Of a stretch of DNA of 64,000 bases, positions 24,798-37,131 are shown piece by piece. The notes beneath the pieces are model-generated. The model searched no databases. It had not been told where the DNA came from and was given only the letters and a program-made list of their open reading frames with translations. The stretch lies in assembly GCA_963556145.1 (NCBI GenBank), contig OY744462.1:2170001-2234000 (forward strand), written 5' to 3'. Each line of letters opens with the position of its first letter. The stretch's first letter is position 1. This DNA comes from Hygrocybe punicea. Its lineage: Eukaryota; Basidiomycota; Agaricomycetes; Agaricales; Hygrophoraceae. Position numbers and translations under genes: made by a program.

Positions 24798-26380
24798 ATG
24801 TCGTAAGTATACGTCTGCTAGGTGTCAGCGCTGAGGCAATTACAAGAATAAACATATTGCGCAGCGACTCGGACTCCCTCCATTCATCGATATCCTTTCG
24901 ACGAGAACAACAAAGTCTCCTCAGCCTTCCGGACGAACTCCTCTTGCTCATCCTCGAATACACTGACGGAAACGAATTATACTCCTTGGCTTCGTTGTGC
25001 CGACGGCTCCACCGCATAGCTCTCCCAGCATATTTTTCTCGTCATGGTATCCTGGAACCAATGAATGTTCCTTTGGAACACCTCAAACTCTGCGGTGACC
25101 AAATGAACGCGCTTCCAGGTCTTCAGCTTTCACTATTCGTGACATCCATCAGACGTCTCTCGTGCGAGTTCGACTACCCAGAGTCGGGAGAGCATTTGGT
25201 ACAAATGATTCGTAAACTCCGCCACCTCGTGTTGAAGGTCGAGAGGTTGGAAGAAGTGAACCTCGATTTTGACAAATGCGATTACTGGCTGGCGTGGCAG
25301 TCACCCGAGTTTTCGAAAGATTGGGTGGGGGAATGTGAAGGTCTCCTGACAGCCATTGCTGAATCATCTACTTCCATGGCAGTACGCTATGGGAGACTCT
25401 TTAACCCGGCACCCCAAAGCTTCGTTACCCTGAAGGAAACGGTAAGATGGCACAACAATCCGTACCCCCTCCTAACGCGCAAGAAGGGTCTCACTCTTCG
25501 AGAGGGAAGATCCGAGCCATCACTGCAAGCTCACGACAGCGCTCTGTCAGGTCCGAACAGTGAGCCCGCATCTCCTACACTCAAACACCTCTCTCTCCAA
25601 TCTTCGAGATTGTTGATTCCTCCTCACTGCTATTGGACATTCCGCCTTCTGAATACCTCTCCGATTACCAAGCTGAATCTCATGGACTTGGAATTGCCCG
25701 CCTCAATTTGGGCCTTGGCCTTGCCGTACATCACGATACGAACCCTCACACATCTTCGTATTGGCTTTTGCAGCATCGCTTTCAGAGACTTCGGGAAGTT
25801 CGTATCCCGACACCCCCAAATTTCCGACTTGGAACTCTCAGGATATCCTACTCCCCCCTACCTTTCCCATCTACCAAAAGCAGCGCTTCCAAAATTAGTC
25901 ACACTTCGTGCCAGCCTGGGAAACATGATACATTTATTGAAGCCGGCAGGCGCTTTGCCGATTCTTCGATTCATCTCCCTTCGCATTTCCAATAAACGCG
26001 ATTTTTCCGCACTGGAACGTTCCCTCGCTTCATTGGCGAGTCGCACGAGAGAATGCGCCGTTTCGCTAGAGGTAATCATGGATTCCCCCCTTTACCTGCA
26101 GGACAAGAATGCCAAGGAATTAACAGACAAACACCTGCGCCAGGTGACCAGTATTGCCTTCAGTATCGATCCTCAAGCTGCGTCGCTGCTTCCGACGTGG
26201 TTGTCCCGATTCCCCATGCTGGAACACATACCGTTCATGGATTATCCTCTCAGGAGTTTGAATCATGAGGCCAAGATGGCTCTACTCCGTTCGACAATTG
26301 ACAAGTGTCTTGGGATACGGAATGTCACTATTGATGGTAAGAAGCGCAGTGTCGCCTCCTGGCTAACGATGGATGTTTGA
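24798..26380 (+). CDS. F-box protein
   Basis: A 5-nt first exon (24798-24802, ATG plus two bases) is spliced across a 62-nt intron to 24865-26380, giving 506 residues. I chose this start because the long frame lacks an upstream ATG, and the splice GTAAGT...GCAG creates MSDSDSLHSS in frame. The F-box (about residues 18-57) reads LLSLPDELLLLILEYTD then LYSLASLCRRLHRIALPAYF. The rest contains leucine-rich-repeat-like strands (LTHLRIGFCSIAFRDF, ISDLELSGYPTPPYL). Family members bind Skp1 through the F-box and present substrates to SCF ubiquitin ligases. The target is unknown; lineage-expanded F-box genes are common in mushrooms. Confidence 0.88.
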
Positions 26381-26833
26381 TGTACTATCGGTCTCTCATT
26401 TTGCACTACCCTCATGTTTTCTCACCCTCGTCAGGCCATGTATTCTACTATATGATTTCTCCAGCTATGTCTTGTCACGCAACGGGATGTTGAAGTAATG
26501 GTTTACAATCACAATCCGTATGAAATCATCAAATACGGGTTTAGTTAGAAGGGGTTCGAGTTGAAAGCCTGGGCCAGAACACTATTAGTATAGTAATTTA
26601 CAAATAATGGTACCTTGTTTTGACGGCTTGGAATTGTGAGGGAAAGTCGGCAGGATTAAGCTCGAGCGGTGTCATTGTAACTGAGGCGAAAAAGTAATGG
26701 AGCATGAGATCTATAGATGCGAGGATGATAATCAGCTGCAACATACATAGGAATGTTCAGAAAGGCCCATATAATTAAATAATTAAACCTAATCGTTCTC
26801 GAAAGACGAACACCCTGAATCATTGCCTCAAGA
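26381..26833. other. Intergenic between convergent F-box and RBR genes
   Basis: No reading frame or repeat of note. Both neighbours end toward this stretch, so it should hold two 3' untranslated regions and terminators. I see no distinct signal. Confidence 0.6.
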
Positions 26834-28990
26834 TCAAGGTCTTTCTAGCAAATTCTGCTCATTAAAGACCTTGCAACCTTTCCCTGCAACACCGCGAATG
26901 TCGTCAGTTTGGGCCAGACAGGTTGAACATGGTACTCACCACCTGTACAGCGATATTTTCCACTCTGGTGCTGGAAAACGGTGTTCAAACAAGAACCGGG
27001 TAGAAGCGATAGAATGGTAAAGACATACCTCGAAATCGGCACCGCAAGTATAACAAAACTGAAAAAAAAAATCCCAATGAGAAACAAGCTTGTAGAAGCC
27101 AAGAAAAAAAGAGACATACATGATGTTTGCAGATGCAGCTGAAGGAAAATAGGTTAGATCGGAAATGATAGCACCTATTACACTTACGTGATGTGACTAA
27201 GTAAAATCACCGCGTTGAAGTTTGTCAGTCAAAGCACCAGTTAACACGAACAGTGAGGCTCACTTGCAGCCGTACTGTATCGAACAGGCGGTCGGCCAAG
27301 GCTTGAACAGAGAAGGGAATTGAAGACTCACCTTGAGCTCAACCATGGCTTTACACTACGAGTGCGAGCGACAATAAAGTCAGTTGTAGCAGGAGCAATT
27401 TGGAGAGCAATCTGCGAACAGACCTTTGGACACTGTCTCCATTTCTCCTTCTTCGCTAGCTCCGTGAACACCAGGTCCTCTGGATTCCGTTCACCCTCCG
27501 GAAGTGCTTGATACTCATCACATGTAAGTTCTGAAAAGGTGTCAGCACTACCACCAACAACAACAGAAGCAACCGGACATACCGTTGTGCCAGATCGCTC
27601 TGCAATTCTTGCATAGAGACCTTTTGCATCTAGGACACTGAAACAGAGTGGGAAAATCATCAGCGTCATCGTGTCCTTTCTTGTCAATATCAACAGGATA
27701 GCGAACTTGCACCAAGCCCCTCAGGGTGGAAGCTCCAATGGGCGCCGGTGCCACATCGTTTAAGTCGAATGGCTCATTACAATCCCTGTAGGGACTGAGA
27801 GAAAAGATATGTTGGCATCAAATGCATATAAGGTATGGAGAGGACTAGCCAGTTGAGGATATCCAGCGTTGACATGAATCGGGCTTGGTTCCATTCGTCC
27901 ATATTGCCGTCGCCCAACACCAGCCGAGCAGTCACGTCGCCAATTTCGATCATATTCTCACCTGGTTTGACTTGGCATGTCTGCAAATGATGTTCCAACG
28001 AGTCGGTTGTTTTTCAGGGGGGGGGGAGGGTTGAATTGAGATGATCTGGACTTACGGGACAACCCATAGGGAACTCTATCCTCCTGCCAGGCGCTGCTGC
28101 TGCTGCTGCTGGCGTGAGCTTGGTGCCATAAGTGGATGGATCGAAGGCGACGTTGAGATTTCGACAGATTGAGTGAGCGAGACATGCCTGTTGTGATGAG
28201 CCGTTTTCAGACGTGCAAATTCCCTTGATGTATTGCGCATTGCAGACGCACACCACAGAACACATGTTTGCAAGGTTTGAGCTCGATCCCATGCTTCCCC
28301 GGCTTCGCTCGTCTCTCTTTTCTTGTAGCACCGGCAGCCGCGACGTCAGGGGGTCCAGCGTCACCGGCTTCGAACTCGGCGTCAGAGTCGTCAGATATTT
28401 CGGCTGCAAGTATGTCTCTAGCGCGCCAAAGGTGTCAACTGCTACTGGAGAAAGCGTAAAATTAAACGGTACCATCTCACCCTCTTGTTCGTTGCCACGG
28501 ATTAAGAGTGACACCCACGTAACTCCTGCAGATGGAGCATTTTGGGCCCTTGGGTTTAGCAGGGGCTGGGATTCCCATGTCCGTCAGTCGGTCAGACGAA
28601 CTGTACGAACCGCAAAGGATACTGGGACATCACCTGCTCCTTGAGCTTGAGCGCGTTCCCTTTCCGCATTCTCCGCCCTCAGCTCGGCCGCCTTGAGTGC
28701 TATCAAATTTGGATCAGTTGCCTTGGCGTGTTGTGAAAGGTACTCGTTCATTGCAGCAGTTCCTGGTGGCTCGAAGTTCTTCCTGGGCTCAAAGGTAAGC
28801 AAGAGAAGGAGAATGAAGTTGTGGTGGGGCTCACTCATTGCTGATACAGTTTCCCATCGCAAATGAAGGAAGTTCCACCGACGTCGACCTTTAGTAAGGT
28901 ATCGTATGTGGTACAGGCCGAGAAACCGGGTCCGGGCGGCAGTGCTTGTCAAAAGAGGAATGACAACGGAAAATCGATACAATAACTTGA
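26834..28990 (-). CDS. RING-between-RING (RBR) E3 ubiquitin ligase
   Basis: This multi-exon gene ends at TGA 26834. RING1 begins with PKCSIC near 28530, is split by a long acidic insert (AEISDDSDAEFEAGD), and continues ELKPCKHVFCGACL to FPMGCPTCQ. The in-between-RING domain follows (FQCPRCKRSLCKNCRAIWHN, LTCDEYQALPEGERNPED). RING2 is assembled from six exons: QCPK, CKAMVELK, YGC-N, HIT, CICKHH and FCYTCGADFE. RING2 contains the conserved cysteine that carries ubiquitin as a thioester in RBR ligases. The tail is HQSGKYRCTG and GKGCKVFNEQNLLERP. The start is uncertain: a plausible ATG lies at 28751 (MNEYLSQHAKATDPN), but related open sequence extends to about 28990. A degenerate tandem paralogue follows upstream. 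Confidence 0.8.
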
Positions 28991-29587
28991 AGTTCTTAGC
29001 GGCTTGTATGTTTCACCACGGCCAACCAATACCGGAGTTGGTCATATCAGTGGCACCTAGATTATCGGGATCGCCTGGTCAATTATTAGTGTCGATGAGC
29101 GTAATAGTAAGTGCGGCGACCACTACAGTCTGGTATTGATAATGACAGAAACTAGCTTGGTTGTTGTGCATCGCCTTAGAAAATCGTGAAACATTTGTCA
29201 AACCCGGTGTTCGCGTGGTGACAGGTGCTTCGAACGACCAGTACTAGGACAGGATCCTCGCTTCGCCCCCGATGCTCGAATCATCTTCAGCCGACCGCGG
29301 ATGCGAGTGAGAGACGCTGCTATCTTGTACGCGCAAGACCATTGAATGCAAATTAATGCAATATTAATGCATTCTTCACCGAGCTCTGCATTGCCGCCTG
29401 CCACTGCCACCGTCGGTGTAATAACATCCTGACGGCGACAGGCAATGCGAGCATTATACGTCTACTCTACCCGACGCAGCATTATTATAAACCAACCACA
29501 GAGCCTACCTACTTGGTCCATGATCCGGAGCTCACATCGACAGAGGGAAAATAGCACCGTATCCCACTTCTCCAACCATATACCCGT
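28991..29587. other. Spacer between the two RBR genes
   Basis: No supported gene. Small open frames on both strands lack domain features. It contains the 5' flank of the first RBR gene and the 3' flank of the second. Confidence 0.5.
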
Positions 29588-31700
29588 CTATATTATTCCC
29601 GTATCATCCCAAACCGAATATGGAGGTGGAGACATTATATCCTCCCGCGTCAAATCATCACCTGTCATCTGGTCCGGCGCAAGCAGATTATTGAGGGAGG
29701 CAACAAGCGCATCCCTCTCCATCGGGCTTAGTCGCGCGTGAGAGACGACACCGAGAATAGTCGTTAGATCTGAGGAATCATCCTGTATCTCGCTTGTCGG
29801 CAGTCGAGGTACTGGCATGGCCATTCGGACGTTTGGTGATGATGATGTCCCTGGTGCCAGATTGGCAGAAGTGTTCAGGGAAGCAACAAGTGCCTGCTGT
29901 TGAGCGACGGTCAAACGTGATACGGCGTCTAAAGCTGAAGTCAGGTGGTCCGTCTGTGGATCTCTAGTGGCGGTAGTCGAAGACTCAGGCCGATGATATG
30001 TTGAAACCGGTCTCGGCGGTATCGGAGGTCGGGTGGACGTTGAGGGTGAACTTGCGCCTGCCGTGACAGGAGAATATCGCACATTGTGCGATGTTTGTGG
30101 CTCGACACCTGGAGATAGTGAGAAATGGAATAGCTACAGCGGTCGGGAAAGACGGTATTTTACCGGTAAAATGAGTGTTAGGGGCAGAATTGCGCCATTG
30201 CAGGACTGGAACAGCATTTGGAACGATGTCAGGTGTGGGCTCCCGTCCGCGACGTACATTGTCGATGGCGTCGATAGGTGTCAACAGTCTCCCTTGATCT
30301 GAGAGCAAAAAAATAAGGATAGTCATAGGCAAGGATATGGTGAGCGTACCCGGGTATGGCACATCAGACCCTCCACGTGCTTGAAACTCCTCACAAGTAA
30401 GCCCTGCATATTGTCAGCGCAGTGCCTGTGCCTCCAATGGAGAAGGAACCAGACATACTTTCGTGCCAAATTACTTTACAATCCTTGCATAGGGACCTGT
30501 GGCACCTAGGGCACTGAAAAAACAGATTTCGATAATGATCAGTTTTCATCTCGTTCCTCGACAATAGAATTTGTAAGATAGCGGACTTGCACCAAACCCT
30601 TCATGCGGGCAGGTCTAGCCGGTGCCGGTGCCGTGTCGTTTACGTCAAATGGTTCTTTACAATCATCGTAGGGACTGCAAACGTTACGTTGGCGTCAATT
30701 ATATATAAGCTAAAAATTAGGTGGGGCTCACCAGTAGACGATGTCCAGCGTTGACATGAAACGAGCTTGGTTCCACTCGTCCATGTTGCGGTGCCCTAGC
30801 ACCAGCCGTGCAGTCACATCCCCAATCTCAACCATCCTCTCCCCTGGCTGCACTTGACATGTCTATGAACGAAGGACAGAGTTATCGGCTACAACGTTTA
30901 ACGGAGACGACCACTCCACACTCACTGGACAACCCATGGGGAACTCGACTTTCCCGTTGGGGGGAGCGGCTGTTGGCGGGGGGAGTTTGGTGCCATAAGT
31001 GGAAGGGTCAAAAGGGACGTTGAGATTTCGGTATATTGATTGAGCGAGGCAGGCCTGTTTCAATGAACCGTTTTCAGGCGGAAATTTCTTTTTGACGTAT
31101 CAAGCATGATAAACGCACACCACAGAAAACATGCTTGCAAGGCTTCAGCTCGATCCCATGCTTCCCCAGATTCGATTGTCTTCTTACGACCCGAATAGCC
31201 CTGGTGTTCTCGACGCCGTCGGCGTTTGACTCTGCATCAGAGTCATCAGATATTTCTGCATTGAGAAGGTCACTAGAATAACAAAAAATGATATCTGTCT
31301 GTAGTAGAGCGAAAGAACAAAATGATTCTCACCCTCTCGTCTGCCGCCACGGATTAACGGTGATATCCACGCAGTTGTTGCAGATTGAGCATTTAGGTTT
31401 GACAGGAGCTGGGGTTCATAAGGATGTTAGGGTATGCTGCCTTGATAACTTCCGCCACATCACCCCGGACCTTGAATGCCAGCCTCTTGCCCCTCGACTG
31501 TCCTCAACTCTAATTTGTCGCGTTGGGCGACGAACTCCGATACTGCCTTGACTCCTGGTGGCTCAAAGCTACCACTGAAGTGGAAGGGGATGATTTGTTA
31601 GCGGAAGGAATGAAATTAGAGGGACGGCGTACGTGTTGCTTATGCAGTTTCCCATGGCCACGACGGAAGGTTGGTGCGGATGGAGAAATTCGTAATTTCA
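29588..31700 (-). CDS. RBR-related protein lacking RING2, with a low-complexity C-terminus
   Basis: A tandem paralogue of the gene at 26834-28990. It keeps RING1 (KPKCSICNNCVDIT near 31385, ELKPCKHVFC, ACLAQSIYRNLNVPFDPSTY, FPMGCP) and the first half of the in-between-RING domain (CPRCHRSLCKDCKVIWHE, LTCEEFQARGGSDVPYP). After an intron the frame goes into DQGRLLTPIDAIDNVRRG and a Ser/Pro/Thr-rich segment (ALDAVSRLTVAQQQALVASL) ending SPPPYSVWDDTGII at 29588. No second half of the IBR and no RING2 are present, so ubiquitin transfer through the RBR cysteine is impossible. Upstream of RING1 the frame is disturbed (stop near 31465), so it may be a pseudogene or use exons I could not place. Confidence 0.55.
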
Positions 31701-32606
31701 GGCATTTGACTGCGGCCGAGTCGCACGGCTGTGCCTTGAGAAGGAAGAGCTATGCACAAAAGAGTTAGTTGGGCAGCTGATCCGCCCCTTGGCAAGCTTG
31801 AAAACGTCTATGACTAAGCGGGGACCAGGCGACACGATAACGTTATATGTTGACAACACAAAAACCCTCCACGTTGAGGAACCACTGAAGTACTGAAGAA
31901 TCGGCCTGGCAACTGACGGATATAATTGTGGATATACGGTACGTTATTACAGGTACAGGGCAACGAGTTCCGTTTTATTCGACATCGTGGCTGTGCACAA
32001 CCGCACGTGTACATGCTATACTTAGAACATGCGATCAAAACTCTTTGCAAAACCTCGTTGGAGAGAGCGAGAATATTGACGAAATGGATCAGATTATTGA
32101 GAGTCCTTTACGACATCGAAGGCCTGGTGGAATGTGACCTGGATAACATAGTGTTGAAGATGTGGTTCAGGAAAGCAAGGGGAGGCCCACATTACTAGCC
32201 CTCGGCCACTCGTTTGCAATGGTGATGATATGGACGTGATCGAGCAAGACTTGGCACAAATCATTAATCATTCGTCATGCAGCCTTCCACTTGTCTCAAA
32301 TGAAGCTATTGAATTTGCCTGCAATGCATCAAAGGACCGGGGTACAAGTATCGGTACTGCGAAGGATATAGCCCTCCTTTCTAAATTGCTGTCTGAATTA
32401 CAGTATATAAACTCATCGGTAAAATTATTGAGTTACTTGACCTTACTTCCCCGCATAAAAGTGGCCAGCCTGAGTGCCCGTCTATAACCTGAGGCCTGAG
32501 TGCCCGGTTGTCTCGCTCCACGGATACACCACATTTCCAGCACTGTGGGCCTCCTGCGACTGGGTTCGAACTATTACGCGGATTTCTTACGTAATAATAA
32601 ATAGCC
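31701..32606. other. Region with unidentified plus-strand coding fragments
   Basis: Plus-strand open stretches (31926-32198 and 32230-32487) have protein-like composition, for example ASKDRGTSIGTAKDIALLSK and SVKLLSYLTLLPRIKVASL. I cannot assign a family or join them into one gene. They may be the remains of a gene 5' of the BTB gene. Confidence 0.35.
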
Positions 32607-33619
32607 ATGGATTCATCCGCCAACATCGATCAAAGCGATGGGCTCTCGTACAGCTCTGTCGCTACTTCGGATATCTCTAGCAATGGGACTCCACCCCCCG
32701 TCCAGATCCACCACCATCGGTACTACATCAAAGATGACATGACAGTATTGCTGGTTAACAGCCAGGTAACTCATGTATTCTTTCCATCTCTTTATTCGGG
32801 CTCATTGGATAGGTCTTGTTCCGAGTGCACCGACACTTCTTCGACCGCGAGTCGACAGTATTCCGCTCCTACCCATCTGGCACAGACGAGGATCCCGTTC
32901 TCTTGCCCAATGTCTTTCCGGAAGAGTTTGAAGCTCTGTTGGAATACTTTTACGGCAGGTCAGTTCTTATTGCCTATCACTTACCGATGCAGGTCTAACA
33001 TTTACGGTGCAATAGTGTGCACGGCGACCAAACAAAATCTCAATCCGAATGGCAGCTTCTCTTATCCATCTCAACTCAGTTCAAAATGGAGAAAGTCCGC
33101 AACCGTGCTATCAGAGAGCTGACCGGGCTTACCTTGGACCCAGTTGACCAGATCGTTCTTGCGGTGAAACATGACGTTGGAACGTGGTTAAAACCTGCAT
33201 ACGTCTTGTTGTGTCAGCGAGAGGACCCAATTCGAGAGGATGAAGCGGAGAAACTTGGACTGAGCACCGTGGTGAAGCTCGCTCGTGCACGTGAGATTGC
33301 CCGGGATCCACGGCGACCATCCACAAAATCCTTGGTATACTGGCGTACGCGTGCTGCATCACCTGAGCCCCCGCTGCCGCATGACTTTTGCGAGGACTTG
33401 ATCGTGGACGAGTCGCCAGACCTTCCTAGAGCATCAGGAAAGGGATTGGACACGGCGCTCGCTGAAGAAGTCGTCACTGAGGTGTTCTGGCCTCCTCCAT
33501 CCGATGAGTCTTCCGACGAGTCTTCCGATGCATCTGAGCCTGAGGACGAAAGGAAAGAACTGCGATTTGCAAAGGAAAAGCCACGAAAGGGGAACATGGG
33601 TAGGAGAACCGGGCGGTGA
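32607..33619 (+). CDS. BTB/POZ-domain protein
   Basis: Three exons (32607-32765, 32813-32958, 33016-33619) give 302 residues from MDSSANIDQSDGLS. The BTB core (about residues 32-105) includes HRYYIKDDMTVLLVNSQVLF, RVHRHFFDRESTVFRSYP and LLPNVFPEEFEALLEYFYG. A BACK-like helical region follows (WQLLLSISTQFKMEKVRNRA). The C-terminus is acidic and rich in S/D/E (DESSDESSDASEPEDERKE), ending in a basic tail. Mushroom genomes carry many such single-BTB genes; BTB domains dimerise and can serve as Cullin-3 adaptors. A specific role cannot be read from the sequence. Confidence 0.88.
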
Positions 33620-34450
33620 AGTGGGTTGTCTTGCTTTTCGATCACACAAGTTATACTTTACAATGAATCTCAAGTCAACAGTTATCGTATGAATCATATG
33701 TTTTCTTCTGTACCAACTTTGACTGGAATTTTCCTCGCTGTCGGTGGTTGGGTCTTGGCGAGGCATTCTTTTTTCAACGCACGACCGTGAAGAACCTTCT
33801 GACTAGTAACGACATACAGTGCCCGAACCACCCGAGCCCCAGTGCCGTGATGTCGCTACGGACAATCTTGTCATACACGCGCTTTTTTACTTCTGTCCCC
33901 TTGATCATGTACCTGACCTACAAGGAGACTGCGCCACGTCTCCGATTATCAGAGCGAAAGCGAGTGAAGTTCTGTCAATGACAATGAGCCCGAAATCTTC
34001 GACACTCGCCCACTACCATGTAAGGCATTTTCTCCCCTCAAGGCACCGTTCCGGCACTAGACAAAATTACCAAGTTCCGAAAGTAATGGCCGCGCCAATT
34101 GTACGTAATCTCTAGGGTCTTCTCATAGTTCTGCCAGTGTGCATGGTCGTATTTATTTCATACTCGGGGATCATGTCAATTACTTCACGGTAATAATACC
34201 TTCGGCCTTTATTGTTTACACCTATCATAGTGAGTTGCGCTGTGATTTGCCTCAACCACATCCAGGGCCTTGGAGTGGTTGATCAGACCACACCTTCACC
34301 TTCACTACGATTGATCCAGGGAGACTCTTTTCCTTTAGTCGGGAGCCATCACAAAAAGTTGCATTCCAATGATAGCATTGTGAGTCAAACTAAGTGTACA
34401 TTATACTTCTCTCATACCGTAACCCAAAACAGGCCGAAAGGATCCAAAAT
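33620..34450. other. Gene-less stretch between BTB and glutathione reductase genes
   Basis: Both neighbours end here (convergent). A few short open frames occur but none shows conserved-looking composition or splice structure. No repeat seen. Confidence 0.5.
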
Positions 34451-36354
34451 TCAACGCATCGTGACGAGTTCTGCCAAATGAAACCAGTCAGCACCTCGGA
34501 GAGGAGAATAATTCAATTCTAAATGTGTAACCGTACCCTCAGCAGATGTCGGGTGGATAGCAACCGTGTCATCCAGGTCCTGCTTGCGTGCTACACCACC
34601 AATAATTGGGGGGTGTATAAATGAGACCAGAAGAAGTAAAGGTGACGAGGTGACGGTACGCACCTCCCATCTTGACAGCGACGCCGAACCCTTGCATCAC
34701 TTCGTCACTGCCTTGCCCGATGATATGAACGCCCACGACTCGTTCCTCCTCCCCAACGACAACGAGTTTGTACATCGTGGGCTCCTTATGACTTTCATCG
34801 ATCATGGAGAAATACAACGAGGAAAAGTTTGATTTGTCTGTTCCCCAGGATAGTTAAAATATATATCTACATATTGTGTGTGGACGCACAGATTTTGACC
34901 GCATCACCATATTTCTGGCGTGCATGCACCTCGGAGAGTCCTACCGTGCCAATCGTGGGATGTCTGTAACGTCAAATACAACCATCAGCGCATGTACTAG
35001 TAGAAAACGACAAGGAATAAAACGGACGCGAATACCACAGTGGGAATATTATGATAGTCAAGCTTTTGATTTTTGAACTTTTCCGGTCCAAAAATTCTAT
35101 TGGCCAGCCGTCGCCCGGCTGCGATAGCCACAGGTGTCAACAGCCACTTGCCTTGCACATCGCCAATCGAGGTGATGCCGTTCACGTTAGTATTTTGGTA
35201 CTCGTCCACGATGACATCACCCTTCTCATTAAGTTTCACACCGACGTCCTCAAGGCCGAGACCCTTGGTATTGGCATGGCGTCCGATGGCCCACAGCAAG
35301 GTATCCACCTCGATCTTCTCGCCCTTGTCCGTGTGCACGGTTAGCGTCTGGCCTTTCACCCCCTCCACCCGCGTCACATTGGTTTCCTTGTGCAGTTTGA
35401 CGCCGGTGTGCTCCATCCACGGTGTCAGCGTGTCCTGGATGTCTTGATCGAACGTGCGCAGCACGGTCTTCCCGCGGATGAAGAGGTGCGTCTCAGAGCC
35501 GAGCGCGTTCAGCACACCCGCGAGCTCGACGGCGATGTATCCCGCGCCAACGACTGCGACGCGACGTGGCTGCTCCTCCAGGTCGAAGAACCCGTCCGAA
35601 TCGATGCCAAGTTTGGCACCGGGGACATCCTCTTCGCGCGGGATCGTCGGGCGCCCACCAGTCGCGATACAGATGCGGTCTGTGTTCAGGGTGTACGGTG
35701 CACCAACCCCTTCTGATGGGGTAATCTGCACGGCTGTCGGGGAGAGGAGCCGAGCGAAGCCTTGGTGGTGTTCGACTTTCTCCCGGGCGAGGTTTGCGTC
35801 GTATATTCCGTTGAGCTTGCGAATGTAGGCGTCGCGCTGCGGTTTGAAGGCGTTCCAGTCAAACGTGGGTTTGCTGATCCCTGTGAAATGGTACCCTTCG
35901 GAGGCGTGGCGCAGTTTTTCTTGTAGGTCAGCGGCGTGCCACATGATCTAGGGGGCGGAGGGTTAAGTATAGCGAGAATTTCCGTTGCGAGGACTTGCTT
36001 TTTTCGGGACACACCCTGGGGATGCTGCGATCAGGGTACAGGTCATGATCGAACAAACAGTGTGTGCGCACCGACATTGACGCACGTCCCGCCTAGACGC
36101 GGCGTGGCTTCGATAACTGCAACCTTCTTTCCATACGATGCGGCCCTTCGCTGTCATCAGAAACGATCAGCACTCGGGATCCCTTCCAAGAGATGAATAG
36201 AGCTAACCCCGCAGGCGACACCACCGCTGCCCCCTCCAATGAGGACGATGTCGTATTTTTCGAACCCAGGCTTATCGACAGGAGGCATTCTCACGGCACT
36301 CGTACTTCGAAATGTGCGGTGTATATGTGGAGCGATGGAGTAAGGGCATCGCAT
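34451..36354 (-). CDS. GLR1: Glutathione reductase
   Basis: Eight exons (36354-36208, 36150-36072, 36015-35999, 35947-35028, 34963-34890, 34837-34664, 34590-34537, 34470-34451) give 494 residues. They include the FAD-binding GGGSGG, the redox-active GGTCVNVGCVPKK, the NADPH-binding VVGAGYIAVELAGVL, the second FAD motif TSIGDVQGKWLLTPVAI and the C-terminal active-site HPTSAEE. The enzyme reduces glutathione disulfide using NADPH and FAD as a homodimer. The first 22 residues (MRCPYSIAPHIHRTFRSTSA) look like a mitochondrial presequence, and a second in-frame Met at residue 23 (MPPVDK) would give a cytosolic form, as in yeast. Intron 3 has GC-AG borders and exon 3 is only 17 nt. Confidence 0.95.
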
Positions 36355-36840
36355 TTGGATAGCGCTTGGCGGAGTTTGTCATCGATAAAACATTACCCAA
36401 AAATACTGTAAGCTCCCGTTATTGACCAAAAATACACTCTAATCAAGCACCTCTCAGTTTTTTGGTGAAAGAGGTAAGTGAATGCGGCCTTGCCCTGAAA
36501 CAGCGGCAAGGCCCAGGATTGATAAGTATGTACAACACGAGAAGAACCGGTGCGGTGCTAAAAGCTAAAGAGATTGGTAGGGGAGAGGGAAAAAAGGAGG
36601 TTGGGAGTGGGAAGTAGTAGAAAGGTCCAAGGTTGTATGAGAAGAAAGGTGTCCAAGCGTAGGCAAGAAACAGTAGTAGTAAAAGGTCCAGAAAGGCAAA
36701 GGTCCAAGCAAATGGGGAGATGAAGTGGTGAACCTGACAAGGGGGTGGTGGAATGGGAATTTCCGATATACACTCATATTTTATTTTAAGGGCCAGCTTG
36801 GGACCCCCCCCCCCTTCCTTCCATATAGGGTATGTTTAGA
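36355..36840. other. Spacer upstream of glutathione reductase
   Basis: No gene. It contains short purine-rich stretches with recurring aaggtccaa and a run of C near 36806-36816. This spacer should include the glutathione reductase promoter. Confidence 0.5.
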
Positions 36841-37131
36841 TCATGTGTATATATTTTCTGCGACAAAGTCGTGGCCACACAGTTGAATGCCTAAGCCCTG
36901 TGTTGTCTGCTCCTTATCAATGGATGCAATGTCAGATGTTCCAGCTTCTGACACCACGAGTACAGATTCCTCGCTGGAAGAATACACCACAGGAACGAAG
37001 TAGTCTACCAGCGGCCGCTCGAGACCAAATCTGGCATGGCGGATAGGTGACTCTCGCAGCGCCTTTCTTGCACTTCCAGTGGCAGCAGAGAATGACATCT
37101 GATCTACAAGAAGCTTGCAGTAGAAGGCCTT
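36841..37131 (-). pseudogene. 3' half of a CHAT-domain gene split by a retrotransposon
   Basis: The frame reads FYCKLLVDQMSFSAATGSAR, then FGLERPLVDYFVPVVY and SSSEESVLVVSEAG to a TGA at 36841. Removing the Ty3/Gypsy element and one copy of its 5-bp target duplication joins this segment in frame to the CHAT core at 44183-44790 (SSSAAKLFLKA followed by FYCKLL). It is therefore the C-terminal part of that gene. Confidence 0.8.
37127..37131. repeat. Target-site duplication GCCTT, left
   Basis: The five bases gcctt directly precede the left LTR and recur directly after the right LTR. Confidence 0.9.
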
